Source of the DNA: Nipponacmea schrenckii
Lineage: Eukaryota > Mollusca > Gastropoda > Lottiidae
Direction: 5' to 3'
NCBI GenBank assembly: GCA_030562195.1
Contig: CM060202.1
Location: forward strand, 7,130,001-7,194,000
DNA: 64,000 nt
The first letter of the stretch is position 1, and every line of letters begins with the position of its first letter. Shown piece by piece: positions 23,044 to 33,844 of this stretch. Both the position numbers and the translations under genes were made by a program. The notes beneath the pieces are model-generated. The model made no database searches. It worked only from the letters and a program-made list of their open reading frames with translations, and was not told the DNA's origin.

Positions 23044-26000
23044 GATCTCTTGACTAAGTTACGTAGCTCCCAGCTACTTGTTTCCAGATAAAATAAAGTT
23101 CCTTTCTCACATATCAAGATTTACCAAATAAATTTGAATATTTTCATGTTTATGGATCAATATATATCCACAGACAAGTTTTTATTTCATTTTAAAAATG
23201 TAATAACACGTCACATCAACCACTTCTGAAATAAAATGTGACAATATTGCATGATGTGTTTATTCAGCACTCTTGTTGACATATCCTGTAGGAAATATGG
23301 AAATTGGAAAAATGAATCCTTAGGTGCACCAAGAGAATTATATGTATTTTTTTTAACTTTATAAACATAATTTCTGAATAATTTTCAGAAATCTTTGAAA
23401 TTGGAATATCTATAAATAGATATGATTTTGAAATCGATAACAAAATCTCATTAGTATTATTCTACTGTTATTGTTAAAACCCAGCTTAGACATTTTTTCT
23501 ACATTTCCGGTGACAAAATGATATTGCCATAATCCCTGCACCCATATCTTTCAAAGACTTTGGAACTTCTGTAATTGAACCTATCTAAAAAAAAACCTAT
23601 TTAAAACAAATAGTGTTCTTATGTCATTAAAATTTCTTGCTGCTGTCAATTAGCTCAGATTTTAATAATTCACATACTGACACCATCGAACAAACAAATA
23701 TTAAAAATGCATCTGTAAATTTATCCAAGCTATATTTCTTTGTGTTTTTTTAATCAGAAAAGATAAAATGTCTGTTTGTGTTGTAAAGGAATGTAGATCA
23801 ATAAAGTAAACAGCAGAAGAACAATAAGAATCATGCAGACAAGAACCTAGGCACAGTTTTCACAATTAAAAATGTATTTTTATTGATCTGACATTAAAGC
23901 TACCATGTACTGTAAATATTCAATTACATTATATTTTATTCTAGCCATTATTTTGTTTTATTTTTAGAAAAAACATCAGTTTTATGAAAGTTACCAAGAA
24001 TAGGAAAGAGTTATTCTTTAATGAAAAAAAAAAAAAGAATCATACTAAACTTTTTTAGAATTTCATATGTATCAAAAAAACTTCAAAGACAAAAAGTCGT
24101 ACCATTCGGTTTTTCCTTCCAATATATATATCAAGCTTAATGCTAACACCGATTATACAGAACAATTTGTAAGCAATTAAAACTAGTAAATGAGTAATTT
24201 GTTCTTGCTTAGTTCACACTAACTAAATAAATTTATTTTTACATTTTCACTGAATTATTCAATGAAGTGTAATCAGTATCAAAGCTCAATTCAACAAACA
24301 TGTAATATCAAATAACGGAACAAATATTATGGTATACTACTTTTGAGTTTATCTAGGAGTAGCATACCGGTACCATAAAATTGTGTCCTGTGTTTAATTT
24401 GATGTTATCGGTACACATCAAGGATCATAAACATTTATTATCATTTATTATCTCATCAGTTTACTTTATCATCATTTCTCAGTTTATCCCTAGATCAAAA
24501 TGATGTTTTATCACAAATATACATCAACACTGGTTCTTGTAACATGCAATATTGTCATTTATCTTTACTTAACATTATTATTCTTACAGATATACCAAAT
24601 GTTTATCAACACATTAAAACTTGTTCTTTATGGATAGATTTTTCAAATTATTTTTAGCTTTTTCACCTTGTCAATGTTTTCATTTTTTTTAAAAAAATGA
24701 AAGTACTCAAGCATGCATTATTTAGCAATATTGGACTTTTTTTTTATTGATAAATACAAATATATTTATATATTTATGAATAATACCCTTTTAAGACAAA
24801 CCAGAACTATGTATAAAAAGATATAAATTATGATACCCAATTAGCAATTCTATTGTATATTTTAGGATTGTAGGAGGCAATGAGCTAGTTTGAATAGTGC
24901 CAAAATCTTATTTTTAGACAATGCTTTGAAAATATTTTAAGTAAATGCGTATTTAAAAACCAAAACGGGATATCAACTTGAAATGAACTATGATGTCCAA
25001 TAAATTTTATCAGATTTTTTTTCTATATGCCAGTTTGAATAGCAATAAAGGCTTTTATTTTTAGAAAGTGCTTTGAAATTATTTCAAGTAAACGTGTTTT
25101 GAAACAGATTGCTTACTTCTTGAAAAGCTTTTGCTTAGTTCTAAAATGCATGATTTATAAGGTTGACACCCCTTAATTAAAGATTAAAGAGAAAAAAATA
25201 GAATATCAAAAACATCATTTAAGTATTTTCCAATTTCCATATTTCTATCACTTTATAATTCACAATAATCTATAAACACTAAATCAAAATGAAGTGACAA
25301 TGAATGCTAAGGCAAGCCATAATAAAATTATCTCCTTATAAAGCGGTTCTCGATAAATTTCCAATTAATGCCAGGAACAAAATACCAATTGTTGGCACTA
25401 GGAGATAAATCTATATTGTTCATAATACCAGTAATAGTGGTCCAAGTTTACAATCATTATTATTATCAACTACGGAATACACTGATTTCTATTATTCGTT
25501 ATTATTTTGCCACACAAAAAACATTTTTCATCTGGTAGATTGCGGTCACAAACTTATACAACTTATCTGAAAGTGCCAAAATCTTAGTTAAGAAATTTTT
25601 GCAATTCATCAAAACTGTCACATTTTCCAAGTTTAATTCAACACACAGATCAGCAGAAAGTAACGGAAATGGTTTGAAACTTGCTTTAACATATTATAAA
25701 ATTCACTCAGAATGAGACGGAAATTTTCTCTCATGATTCCACATGATCAGTAGCTTTCAAAAACAGATAACAAGAAAAGTTATAAAGAAAACTAATAATG
25801 AGCCAATTTCTTTCTTGTTTGTGAAAGCGATTGGTCCGAATCATTAACTACTGATCAGATTGACTATAATGGTAGTTGGTAGTCCTTCACTATCACATGA
25901 TCATTAACTCCACAGTATTCTCCGGTACTGTTAGCCAATATCTACCATCTTAACCAAACACATTTATCACAATCTTCAGTGTAGCCAATTACCAATAATT

Positions 26001-26325
26001 GGAGGAACCATTTCTGAAACTTTCCGATAAGTTCATAAAACAAAGAAAATTTGTTCTAGACCAATCTAGTGTAGTCATATTTTTATTTAAAATAGATTCG
26101 CTCAATCAAATCACTTAATTTTTTAAACTTTGTTTATATAATTGCAGAAATTTACTCAGCTATTGTCAAAATTACTTTTTCACCAGATTTTGACACTTTC
26201 AAACAGGTCCAACTTACCACTCTAATATTACTTTAAACAAAAATAAAGACACGTTCATGACCAAAACTTTTATCACATTCAGTGAATTTCTGCAGACGAC
26301 AAAACAAGAATTTAATTAATCATAC
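23044..26325. other. Non-coding, nothing recognised
   Basis: Long AT-rich stretch with homopolymer runs and no reading frame or repeat structure that can be supported. Confidence 0.5.
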
Positions 26326-26397
26326 CATTTTAATGGAGAAGTGTGATAAATTGGCAGGAAGAACACTTGGCTTCTGCTTACACTTCATCATGACCAT
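26326..26397 (-). CDS. Candidate internal exon, 72 nt
   Basis: On the minus strand a strong acceptor (T-rich tract ending 'tttatttattttag') is followed by 24 open codons (MVMMKCKQKPSVLPANLSHF, then SIKM). A GT donor follows ('AAAATG|gtatga'). Only this frame is open. Length, borders and an exact multiple of three fit an internal exon, but the protein is not recognised and the donor is not strong. It lies upstream, in minus-strand terms, of the ATG-bearing exon at 22947-23043, so it would belong to another transcript or to an alternative start. Confidence 0.3.
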
Positions 26398-28011
26398 CTA
26401 AAATAAATAAATCGGCCATAAAAATCCACATTTCTGTTTTCTCTTCGCACCGAGTGAACATCATTTGTAACTCAGAAACATCGAAAATCAATATGAAAGT
26501 TTTTTTTGTCCATTTAGATACGGTAGAAATCTTGGCAACCACTCCTGATTTGGAATAATAGACATCTAGAAAGCCGTATTATCATCAATGTTATTGTAAT
26601 ACAGACTTATTCTAGCTTCAGAAGTCAATAATGGGCTATTATTTCAAGCTCCTTTGATGTACAATAAATCTCACTCCATAATCGGTGAAAATGTTACCAT
26701 TTCTGGTCATATTTGGTAAATCACACAATTACCCAATTCCTACATCCATGTTTCTACCAAGTTCTCTCTTTGAGAACTTTGCAAGCAGAAAACAAGAATC
26801 TACTCTTTATTTTCCAAATCACTTCACATTGTTTGAGTTATTGAAAACCCATGAGTGGAAACTTCCTGCAAATTGTTCATCCAGAAACACATTTCAATAC
26901 ACACTTTCAGGAATATTCCAACAATTCCAATCACATTAAAAACACCTTGCGATAGGAATAGAATTAAATGGAACTGTCAGGCAAAGCGTGTAACCGTCTC
27001 TGCTGGCATCCTATTGACTGAAGTTATATTGTAAGCTGTTAAGAGTAGTGGCAGAACTGAGTGAAAAGACTGCGATATGATAACTCAAGGCAATCAATAT
27101 ATATATATTTATTTGAAATATAGTGTATTGGAACTGTGTATAAGTGCTTCACAATCTAGTTGTAATTGTTACCAAGGTTTCAATACTAACAATATTACAT
27201 TAAGTTTTCTTGTGTCAGGTTTACCAGGAATAGAGTTCTCAATAGTAACACCACTTAAGAAAACATATTTTAAATACAATTCAAATATTTGAACACAGTC
27301 ATTGTTCAAATGATATGTCCTACCTATCTGCACCGAACTGTACAAACTAAGAACATTGGCTACACCATGTTGTGGAAATTCAGAAAGTTCAGAGTACTGT
27401 TTAATCAACTACACTAATTCCTGGATCAAAACTATGTTATAAATGAAGCAACATCCAACTTGCTTGGCCATCGCAACCTCTAAAATACCCGTCAAGGGTC
27501 AAAACAACAATATTTAAGGATTCTTCCGTCTTGTTCCATAATGAAAAAGACAGAACTACTGAAGGAACAAAAAAAAAAGACTGGAAAAAAAACTAGTTCT
27601 TATTCAAGGAGAATAACTCTGGATTCAAGAGGATCCTTTCACTTCTTGCATTCAAGGTCACAAGACTTTCATTGACCAGGCGAAGAACCCACGACCACAA
27701 TTGGTTCCATATAATATGGGTGGCAGAATGTCTAGAAATTCCACCGTCAGATTCAACTAGTCTAAAAGTTATTCTACTTATGTTAAAGACAATTCTTCAG
27801 AGCCGAATAAAAGACAATTGTTGAATAATATGTGGACTTGTATAAGACAATGTTCACCAGACAGACATGCATTTTCAGAGACGGTTTCATTTTTGTGTTA
27901 TGAGTCTGCCGATAATATAAGCAAGTAAATAAAGATATATAAAATTTCCAAAGAATGCAAACCTAGTAATTTTCAGTTATAGCGTCTGCTAGATGGCACA
28001 CAAACAAGTCA
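26398..28011. other. Non-coding; weak frames
   Basis: A minus-strand open frame at 27408-27169 (79 codons, opening at TTG, no ATG) includes EFPQHGVANVLSLYSSVQIG and is fairly protein-like. It follows an 'aaacag' that could be an acceptor. It has no recognised domain and is not called. The plus-strand frames at 26685-26939 and 27077-27292 look like chance. Confidence 0.4.
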
Positions 28012-28038
28012 GTCACATGACTACAAGAGCACGGCATG
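28012..28038. promoter_or_regulatory. Possible ZNF143/Staf-like site next to an E-box
   Basis: 'gtcacatgac' is followed at once by 'ACTACAAgagcacgGCATG'. In vertebrates the ZNF143/Staf motif (ACTACAATTCCCAGCATGC) is often found beside an E-box at housekeeping promoters. The outer ACTACAA and GCATG halves match here; the middle does not. The surrounding 100 nt are less AT-rich than average. This could be a promoter, but there is no gene start that can be attached to it. Confidence 0.2.
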
Positions 28039-28875
28039 TTGGGTAACATCGTGGAGAAAGGAGCATCACTTGGGTCCTAGATAGTGATAGTGTGTGAAGG
28101 TGGTGGGTTTTATGTTAAGCGTTCTATGTCAATACTGTATGAAGATGCCTCTGTTTATGGTGAATTAACAGTAATGATGCAATAGGCTATAGGTTATTAT
28201 TATCATTGTTAGAATTATACAATATAATTACAATGACTGATTTACTGTCAATACATTTTCATAACTATTCCATCTCTAGAATTATGTGAGTCAGTTAAGA
28301 AAAAGGTTGATATGAAATATTGTTTTCCAAGTCCAGGCATGTATAATGCGCACCCCTTCCTTGCCTCCACGAAATCGGGGAAAATTCATTTACCCATGTA
28401 TAGTGCGCAACCCTTTTCGCGGCAAAAACACGACTTTAAGTTGGCATTTCATAGACACCAATATCGGGAAATAGTTGTCAATACGGAAGTCACCATTCAT
28501 AGATTTTTTTTATAATAAACAATGTTCCACTGCAACTTACGTTTCTACTATTTATTTTTATAATAAAATCCATTTTAATCCCGTATTTATTGCTTCTAAT
28601 CTCTCGTAATCGTATTATTGAGTGTTATTTAGAAATCATGTATCATGCTATTAAATTACGGTACCGAGGATGATATTCTTCTTGAAGAAAAATGTGCAAT
28701 TACCTGGTAAACTTAGACGTATTGAAGAAGATATCATTGACAGTAATTCGTAGGGCTAACGGTAACTGACTTGGTGTAAGACTAATAGGCCCCATTATAC
28801 TTGTAATCATAATGCGAATAATAATCATGATATTGCGTCAGTTCCTTTTGTGTGAATACTTAATTGTGATTGTTT

Positions 28876-28888
28876 CGTTTGTTTAACG
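28876..28888. repeat. Target-site duplication, left copy
   Basis: CGTTTGTTTAACG is repeated exactly at 30133-30145 and flanks the LINE fragment. Confidence 0.8.
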
Positions 28889-28889
28889 A

Positions 28890-29627
28890 CCCCCACACTG
28901 CTCAGTGTTCACTGCAGAACTACTAGCTATCAGGGACGCCATAGCATGGCTATCCCTCAACTATCAAAAACCTGCCGTAATCCTGTCTGACTCACTAAGT
29001 AGCCTTCAGTCTATTTCTAACAATTTTTCTAATTGTAGGTCAGAAGTTTTAACGAACATCCGAAGTATGATTCACGACTACCAAACCAACAACAACCACC
29101 AGATCGAACTATCATGGATCCCGTCGCACGTCTTCATCCCTGGAAACGAACAAGCTGACCGTGTTGCCAAGGACAGTTTGGGTCTGGAGAACATCGAGCC
29201 TGTAAAATTCTCGTATGAAGAATTTTGCAGTCTCGTGTCCTCTAAGATCAACCAGAAATGGGACGACATGCTAAGGAACCTCAACACCGATAGATACCAG
29301 ATCGATCCGAAGATACCAAACCAAACCAAAATTAACCATCCTTCTGTAGCCATCTGCAAACTGGTAACCAGACTACGCACCAACCATGTCATGCGAGACC
29401 ATCAGTTCAATGCCATTAAATGCCGATGCGGACACGTTGCCACCAGGACGCATCTTCTCATTCAATGCACCGAATTGAAACCATCTCGTAAGACATTGAC
29501 GGACTACCTGGAAACCAACGGCATACCAATCACCATACAGAATATTTTGGCTCCACCCACGGACCACTGGTACAAAATAATGGAACTCATCTACCAATTT
29601 ATTACCACATCTGTTTTAAACAGATAA
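28890..29627 (+). pseudogene. Retrotransposon RNase H domain plus C-terminal zinc knuckle, truncated
   Basis: Encodes the C-terminal end of a LINE polyprotein. The frame is open from 28887, with an in-frame TAA at 28884 just outside the insertion. Counting from Val at 28905 (a GTG, not a real start), the RNase H motifs are FTAELLAIRDAI (catalytic Glu5), ILSDSLSSL (Asp29) and WIPSH...GNEQADRVAK (His75, Asp85). The first catalytic Asp lies upstream of the truncation. A C-x-C-x7-H-x4-C knuckle follows (Cys173, Cys175, His183, Cys188), as is typical downstream of RNase H in such elements. The frame has no internal stop, so the insertion is probably young, but it cannot act alone. Codon use is less AT-rich than neighbouring DNA, as expected for a mobile element. 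Confidence 0.9.
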
Positions 29628-29705
29628 CCTAAGTTTCTTTTAAAATTTATATAATCAATTTTCAAAACAAGTTTCATAGCAGAAACAAAAGAGAACATCT
29701 TATTA

Positions 29706-29732
29706 TTTTTTTTTTTTTTTTTTTTTTTTTTT
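29706..29732. repeat. T27 homopolymer inside the LINE 3' region
   Basis: Twenty-seven consecutive T on the sense strand of the LINE, followed by a C/T-rich stretch to about 29790. A poly(A) tail would read as A on this strand, so this is not the tail of the plus-strand element. Confidence 0.95.
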
Positions 29733-29824
29733 GTGAAAGCTTTTTTCTCTTCTTCTCTCCTTTCTCACGTCTCCTTTTCTTCTTTCTTTTAGGTCTTCAA
29801 CTCTTCCAAGCACAGACAGATAAT

Positions 29825-29857
29825 CAAACCAAACCAAACCAAACCAAACCAAACCAA
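29825..29857. repeat. (CCAAA)n pentanucleotide repeat
   Basis: About six tandem copies of 'accaa', followed by looser 'ccaacaa/ccaccaa' repeats to about 29880, all within the LINE 3' region. Confidence 0.9.
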
Positions 29858-30132
29858 CAACCACCAACAACAACCACCATGATCATAACGAGTTTTGGAA
29901 GAATGTAGAAGACTGAATCACTCACGCCACACTATCCAGGGCCGAGTTTCACCGCCATGACATTCGTTCCGACCAGATCGTACGATTTCTCAAACCACCA
30001 CCAAACCAACAGTTTTCTAAATCATCCAATTGATTCTAAATCCACTACCAACGACCACCAGAGTGCAACTACCTAGTTTGCGATATCAGCAATTGCTGGA
30101 AGCGAACGTTAACTCGCCATTTACCTACCTAC

Positions 30133-30145
30133 CGTTTGTTTAACG
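30133..30145. repeat. Target-site duplication, right copy
   Basis: Exact copy of CGTTTGTTTAACG found at 28876-28888. Confidence 0.8.
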
Positions 30146-31102
30146 TAAATAAATATCATTGTCTTTCTTAATTGAGTCTTTAATCCTCGCTTGAGTGACA
30201 TGATTCTCTCAATAGTTTATTTTTATCAGCTGCTCTTACCCTCCGCATAGATTTATCGACTAGTATTGCCTCTCAACGGAAATGAAAAAAAAAAAAATGA
30301 CGTGAACCTTGTGTATCATATATGATGAATAAATAGGAAAACAATGGATTATATTAAAACCCAATTATTCTGGTAACCGTATTTATATTCAGGCAAGAAT
30401 CGATTACGTATTGAAGCATGTCATTAAGCATGACAATCAATTGTTCCTACTATAAAAGCCACCCAAAATACTTGCACCGTGATCATTATTTTTGGTACCT
30501 CTCGTCTTCACGATATATTTTCCATGCAAATAACACAAAAATTAAATTTAATCCTTTAAGTTTTGTTCAAATATATAACAATAAATATTTAATTTATAAG
30601 ATAATAATCATATTGTGCCGTTATTAAAATCATAATTCAATCTTTTACACAAATCAATTTTACCGCGAATGTCGATGAAGGAAGACAAAATGGCGGATCC
30701 TTAACATTGACTTGCGGCATTTATAAAATACCCCAAATTTATTTAACCGTATATATTATGGCAAATACCTGCGCATTATACACGGAAATATACGGTACAA
30801 TAATTCTAATTCGTATAAATCTATGTATAAAACTCTAAACCACTTGTCTCCTTTCAAGCCTCTTTAACTATAAACAGACGCCTTATTCTAGCATAAATTA
30901 CAAACTTGTGGTGCAAAAACCAAGAATCAATTTGATTAAACAAAGAATCAAATACAAAGTATCAATTTTATGGACTGGTCTAGACGAAAATTTCAAATCA
31001 GCATCAGATTTTAAAACTTTTCGAACGATGATTCTTGGTAGTCTTTCCTTAACATAAGCATACTTCCTGTCACACAGGTATTCTTTTCACCAACTATAGG
31101 CT

Positions 31103-31885
31103 TACAGTCGAAACCCGGATATAACGATTCGGCTTGTAACGAAAATCAGCCTATGACGGCAACTTCCGAAATCCCCAACCTTCACTAGCGTTCAATTCCT
31201 TGACAAAAACACGGTTATAAAGAAATGGCTATAGCGAAAATTCGCTTATAACAACAGACTTTCGTTTCCCCAAGAGCTATTTTCAATTGAATTTTTCCCT
31301 GATATAACGATGACTGAAAAATCGTGCCAGTATTTCCAGCGAGAAGGCCAGTGGTGCTATGTACATGTACACACATACTACATGGCTGGCATTCAGACAC
31401 GTTCTTCTACAATGACGTCATCCCGTCTATTCAATATTCTCGGATCACTGGATTGCATCAACGTTAAACCACTATGACTAGGTGCCGTTCCTACTTTTAG
31501 TTCAACCTATGGCTTTGTATTTGCACAATGTTCCTTGCGTGGTCCTGATTGTGAAGATTTTGTCTTTACTCTAGGATTCTAGAAAGGCCTTACAAAGTGT
31601 TTAGGAGCCTACAGTTTATTTGATCACTACAGAAATGAAGCTTGGTTCATGTGTTATCCCGCACCGGCGGGAATTTCACGGCGACATTCAGTGCCGGAAC
31701 TGTCATAGGCCAGCAACAAATTTGCGTTCAGTTTCTTTTCACATTGTTTATTTATTTAATTATGGGTTTTTTTAAGAACATATTTATTACACCTGAATTT
31801 ACATGTAATTGGATATAACGAAATTCGGATATAACGAACAGATCCGTCGGTCCTACAAAAATAGTTATATCTGGGTTCGACTGTA
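31103..31885. mobile_element. Tigger/pogo-like non-autonomous DNA transposon
   Basis: Starts TA-CAGTCGAAACCCGGATATAAC and ends with the near-perfect inverted form ('gttatatctgggttcgactg'-TA). The inverted repeat of about 23 nt has two or three mismatches. TA dinucleotides directly outside both ends (31103-31104 and 31884-31885) fit the TA target-site duplication of the Tc1/mariner-pogo group. The interior repeats 'gatataacga' and 'cttataac' motifs. No transposase frame is present; the 61-codon minus-strand frame at 31215-31400 has no DDE motif. Confidence 0.8.
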
Positions 31886-32240
31886 CTTACTAATAACTAT
31901 CTTAACAATCGAGTTTCTCCATGATTCAATGATTCAAGTAAATTATTAATTTTATTTTCCCTTTCCCACAGGTAAGCTTATATCACATATTGTTTCACCA
32001 ACGATTCTATTATTGCCTAAACATGAACCATTTTGAAAATCTAAATTATTACTGTTGGGGGATGAGTAAACATCCTTAAAGCTGGTCTTGAGCATGGACA
32101 AGTCCTACCTCCCCCTCCATATCAAAATAAGAAAATAAAAAATGGAGAAGGGTTGGGTAGCCCCCTAGCAGCACATGTACTGACTCTTTGGCAATTTTTT
32201 TTTTTTTTGAGTGTATATATTATATATGTATATTCCTTGG
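31886..32240. other. Spacer between mobile elements
   Basis: Contains a C-rich patch ('cctacctccccctcc', 32107-32122) and a T run (32200-32212). No gene is seen. It may be the 5' part of the following repeat, but no second copy is in the window. Confidence 0.4.
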
Positions 32241-32689
32241 TTTTTGCGGTCATGTACATGATCGCCGAGAGATGAATCTGTCCATTTTATACACATGTAC
32301 TTGTGTATTTTAAAGCGAATTGTACCCTAAAATAATACATAGTTTTTGCGGTCATGTGCTTGATCGCCGGAGGATAGATCTGTCCATTTTGTTGAAAATC
32401 TGCCCATTTAAAGCACATGTAGTTGCGTATTTTTAAACAAATTGTTTGTGAATTATTGTATATTTATTTTGTGGTCATGTACTTCATCGCTGGAACATAG
32501 ATTTGTCCATTTGATGCACATGTACTTTTAGACGAATTGTATATTGAAGTATTGTGTATTTTCGCTTTTTTTTGTGTGCTTTTTTTTCCAATATATTTCC
32601 CCATGGGCTGAATGTGAGACAGTACCATGTCCTTGTGTATTGGGCCTAATTCTGACCCATGTTAAATAAAGAGTTTATTATTATTATTG
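32241..32689 (+). mobile_element. Retroelement 3' end with (ATT)n tail and internal tandem units, copy 2
   Basis: A unit containing 'gcggtcatgt..ttgatcgc', 'tctgtccatttt' and 'cacatgta' starts at 32241, 32343 and 32466 (spacing 102 and 123 nt). It is followed by 'ccccatgggctgaatgtgag', 'ctgacccatg', an AATAAA and (TTA)n. The last unit and the 3' end match the inverted copy at 2765-2985. That copy has one unit, so the array expanded here or contracted there. Confidence 0.7.
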
Positions 32690-32961
32690 AATTAACTCTT
32701 TAATATATCTCATTAACTGATTCCTTATAGTAATAAACTTATATATTAACTTTTATTGAAAAAGTTTTTATTACAGCAGTATTTAGGCTGACAAGACTGT
32801 GGTTTTCAACCTGCTTTTCTATACATGTGTCCTAAAAATCTTATCAGCAAATAAATGATATTCCAGATATCAAAAAAGTAACATAGGGATACCAGACATG
32901 ATTTCAGGGAGATATGGAGCACATAATTGCTAAAACAATTTTCCAGGTACACAAAGACGCT
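32690..32961. other. Spacer before the Penelope insertion
   Basis: AT-rich, nothing recognised. Confidence 0.4.
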
Positions 32962-32973
32962 AAGTTTAGTCCT
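32962..32973. repeat. Candidate target-site duplication, left copy
   Basis: AAGTTTAGTCCT recurs exactly at 33833-33844, just outside the right terminal repeat of the Penelope-like insertion. Confidence 0.55.
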
Positions 32974-33004
32974 CTTTGAATGACATTTAGAAGTAGATCG
33001 AGCA

Positions 33005-33133
33005 TTAAAATACAGAACTATTATGGATATACTACTCCTTCCTTTAATATTTGCAACGTTTCAATTTACATACAGGAATCTTTATCAAGCACAAAATAAT
33101 GATAATAGAAACAGAATAACAAGTATATATAGT
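33005..33133 (-). repeat. Penelope pLTR, left arm (inverted)
   Basis: Reverse complement of 33705-33833 apart from about two mismatches. It starts 'ttaaaatacagaac' and ends 'aagtatatatagt'. Confidence 0.95.
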
Positions 33134-33493
33134 TTACAAGCTGATGGTAGACTGGGAAAAACTGATGCTGATCCAAAAGGAGTAGTATATAAACTAGAAT
33201 GTAGCTGCAAACAAAATTATATTGGAGAGACATCCCGACCCATCTCTGTTAGGATAAAAGAACATAAAACAGCCTGTAGGAAAATGGAAATTGACAAATC
33301 AGCTATTGCAGAACACATTCAAAGCCACCCTAATCATAACATCAAATGGGAACCAGAAATATTAGCTATGAATATACCAAATTGGAAAGACCGGGTCATA
33401 CGCGAGGCTATCAAAATTAGACAATTTAAACCAAAATTAAACCGTGACAAAGGACACTTCCTACCAAACTTGTGGAATGACCTAATTCTGTAG
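33023..33493 (+). CDS. GIY-YIG endonuclease fragment of a Penelope-like element
   Basis: A 156-codon frame. Residues 1 to about 37 are translated from the inverted terminal repeat and are not native protein; the true element sequence begins near SLQADGRLGKTD. The endonuclease has GVVYKLEC (53-60) and NYIGET (65-70) as the GIY-YIG pair. Next come the conserved Arg77 in SVRIKEH, a CxC pair (Cys60, Cys62) and EHI (97-99), and Glu128 in VIREA is the probable metal-binding residue. The end, FKPKLNRDKG, is typical of Penelope proteins. GIY-YIG nicking supports target-primed insertion in this class. With the reverse transcriptase gone, the copy is not autonomous. The ATG at 33023 is accidental. Confidence 0.85.
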   Translation: MDILLLPLIFATFQFTYRNLYQAQNNDNRNRITSIYSLQADGRLGKTDADPKGVVYKLECSCKQNYIGETSRPISVRIKEHKTACRKMEIDKSAIAEHIQSHPNHNIKWEPEILAMNIPNWKDRVIREAIKIRQFKPKLNRDKGHFLPNLWNDLIL

Positions 33494-33704
33494 ACATAAA
33501 CCAAATATGATTATCCTTATCACTTTAATACTTTATTATGACTAATTGTTTTGTAGTGCTTCACAATCCATAGAGCCTTAATTATTATCGCTTATCACTA
33601 ATCCTTGTAGTGCTAAATAATCAAATAGTACTTCACTGTAAGCTTTATCTATTGTTATTAATTTGTCTATCACTAATCTTGGAGAGTTATAGATGTCAGC
33701 ATTT

Positions 33705-33833
33705 ACTATATATACTTGTTATTCTGTTTCTGTTATCATTATTTTGTGCTTGATAAAGATTCCTGTATGTGAATTGAAACGTTGCAAATATTAAAGGAAG
33801 GAGTAGTATATCCATAATAGTTCTGTATTTTAA
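33705..33833 (+). repeat. Penelope pLTR, right arm
   Basis: Contains 'cttgataaagattcctg' followed by 'gtgaattGAAACGTtgc', the position at which intact Penelope pLTRs carry CTGATGA...GAAAC hammerhead ribozymes. The first half of the core is altered (TTGATAAAG), so self-cleavage is unlikely. Confidence 0.9.
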
Positions 33834-33844
33834 AGTTTAGTCCT

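Larger units (their letters stand above)
28889..30132 (+). mobile_element. 5'-truncated non-LTR retrotransposon (RNase H-bearing)
   Basis: The insertion is bounded by exact 13-nt duplications. It starts inside the RNase H domain, so the apurinic endonuclease and reverse transcriptase are lost by the usual 5' truncation. After the reading frame comes an unusual 3' region of about 500 nt. It holds T27 (29706-29732), a long pyrimidine tract ending 'cttttag' (about 29792), a (CCAAA)n tract (29825-29857), and a final 'acctacctac' instead of poly(A). RNase H-bearing, non-poly(A) elements are found in the I/R1/Jockey-related clades; the exact clade is not determined. Confidence 0.85.
28326..30796. 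mobile_element. DNA transposon remnant interrupted by a LINE insertion
   Basis: The left end carries 'catgtataatgcgcacc' (from about 28338) and a second, similar 'catgtatagtgcgcaacc' near 28397. The right end carries the inverted form, 'tgcgcattatacacgg' (to about 30787). The shared inverted core is TGTATAATGCGCA. Both flanks have similar GC-richer patches containing CGCG or CCGCG. The element is split by the non-LTR fragment at 28889-30132, which duplicated 13 nt of it on insertion. No transposase is visible, so it was probably non-autonomous. Ends are accurate to perhaps 30 nt, and the superfamily is not assigned. Confidence 0.5.
32974..33832 (+). mobile_element. Penelope-like retroelement, endonuclease part only, between inverted terminal repeats
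   Basis: Two 129-nt arms (33005-33133 and 33705-33833) are inverted copies differing at about two positions. Between them lies about 570 nt coding for a GIY-YIG endonuclease. Some 31 nt of extra sequence (32974-33004) precede the left arm, and a 12-nt direct repeat flanks the whole. Inverted pLTRs with a short one-sided extension are a known Penelope arrangement. The reverse transcriptase is missing, so this is a 5'-truncated copy. Near-identity of the arms argues for recent insertion. Confidence 0.9.

Noticed and set aside
29078..29597. Minus-strand frames of 104 and 74 codons
   Set aside because: Antisense shadows of the LINE RNase H frame.
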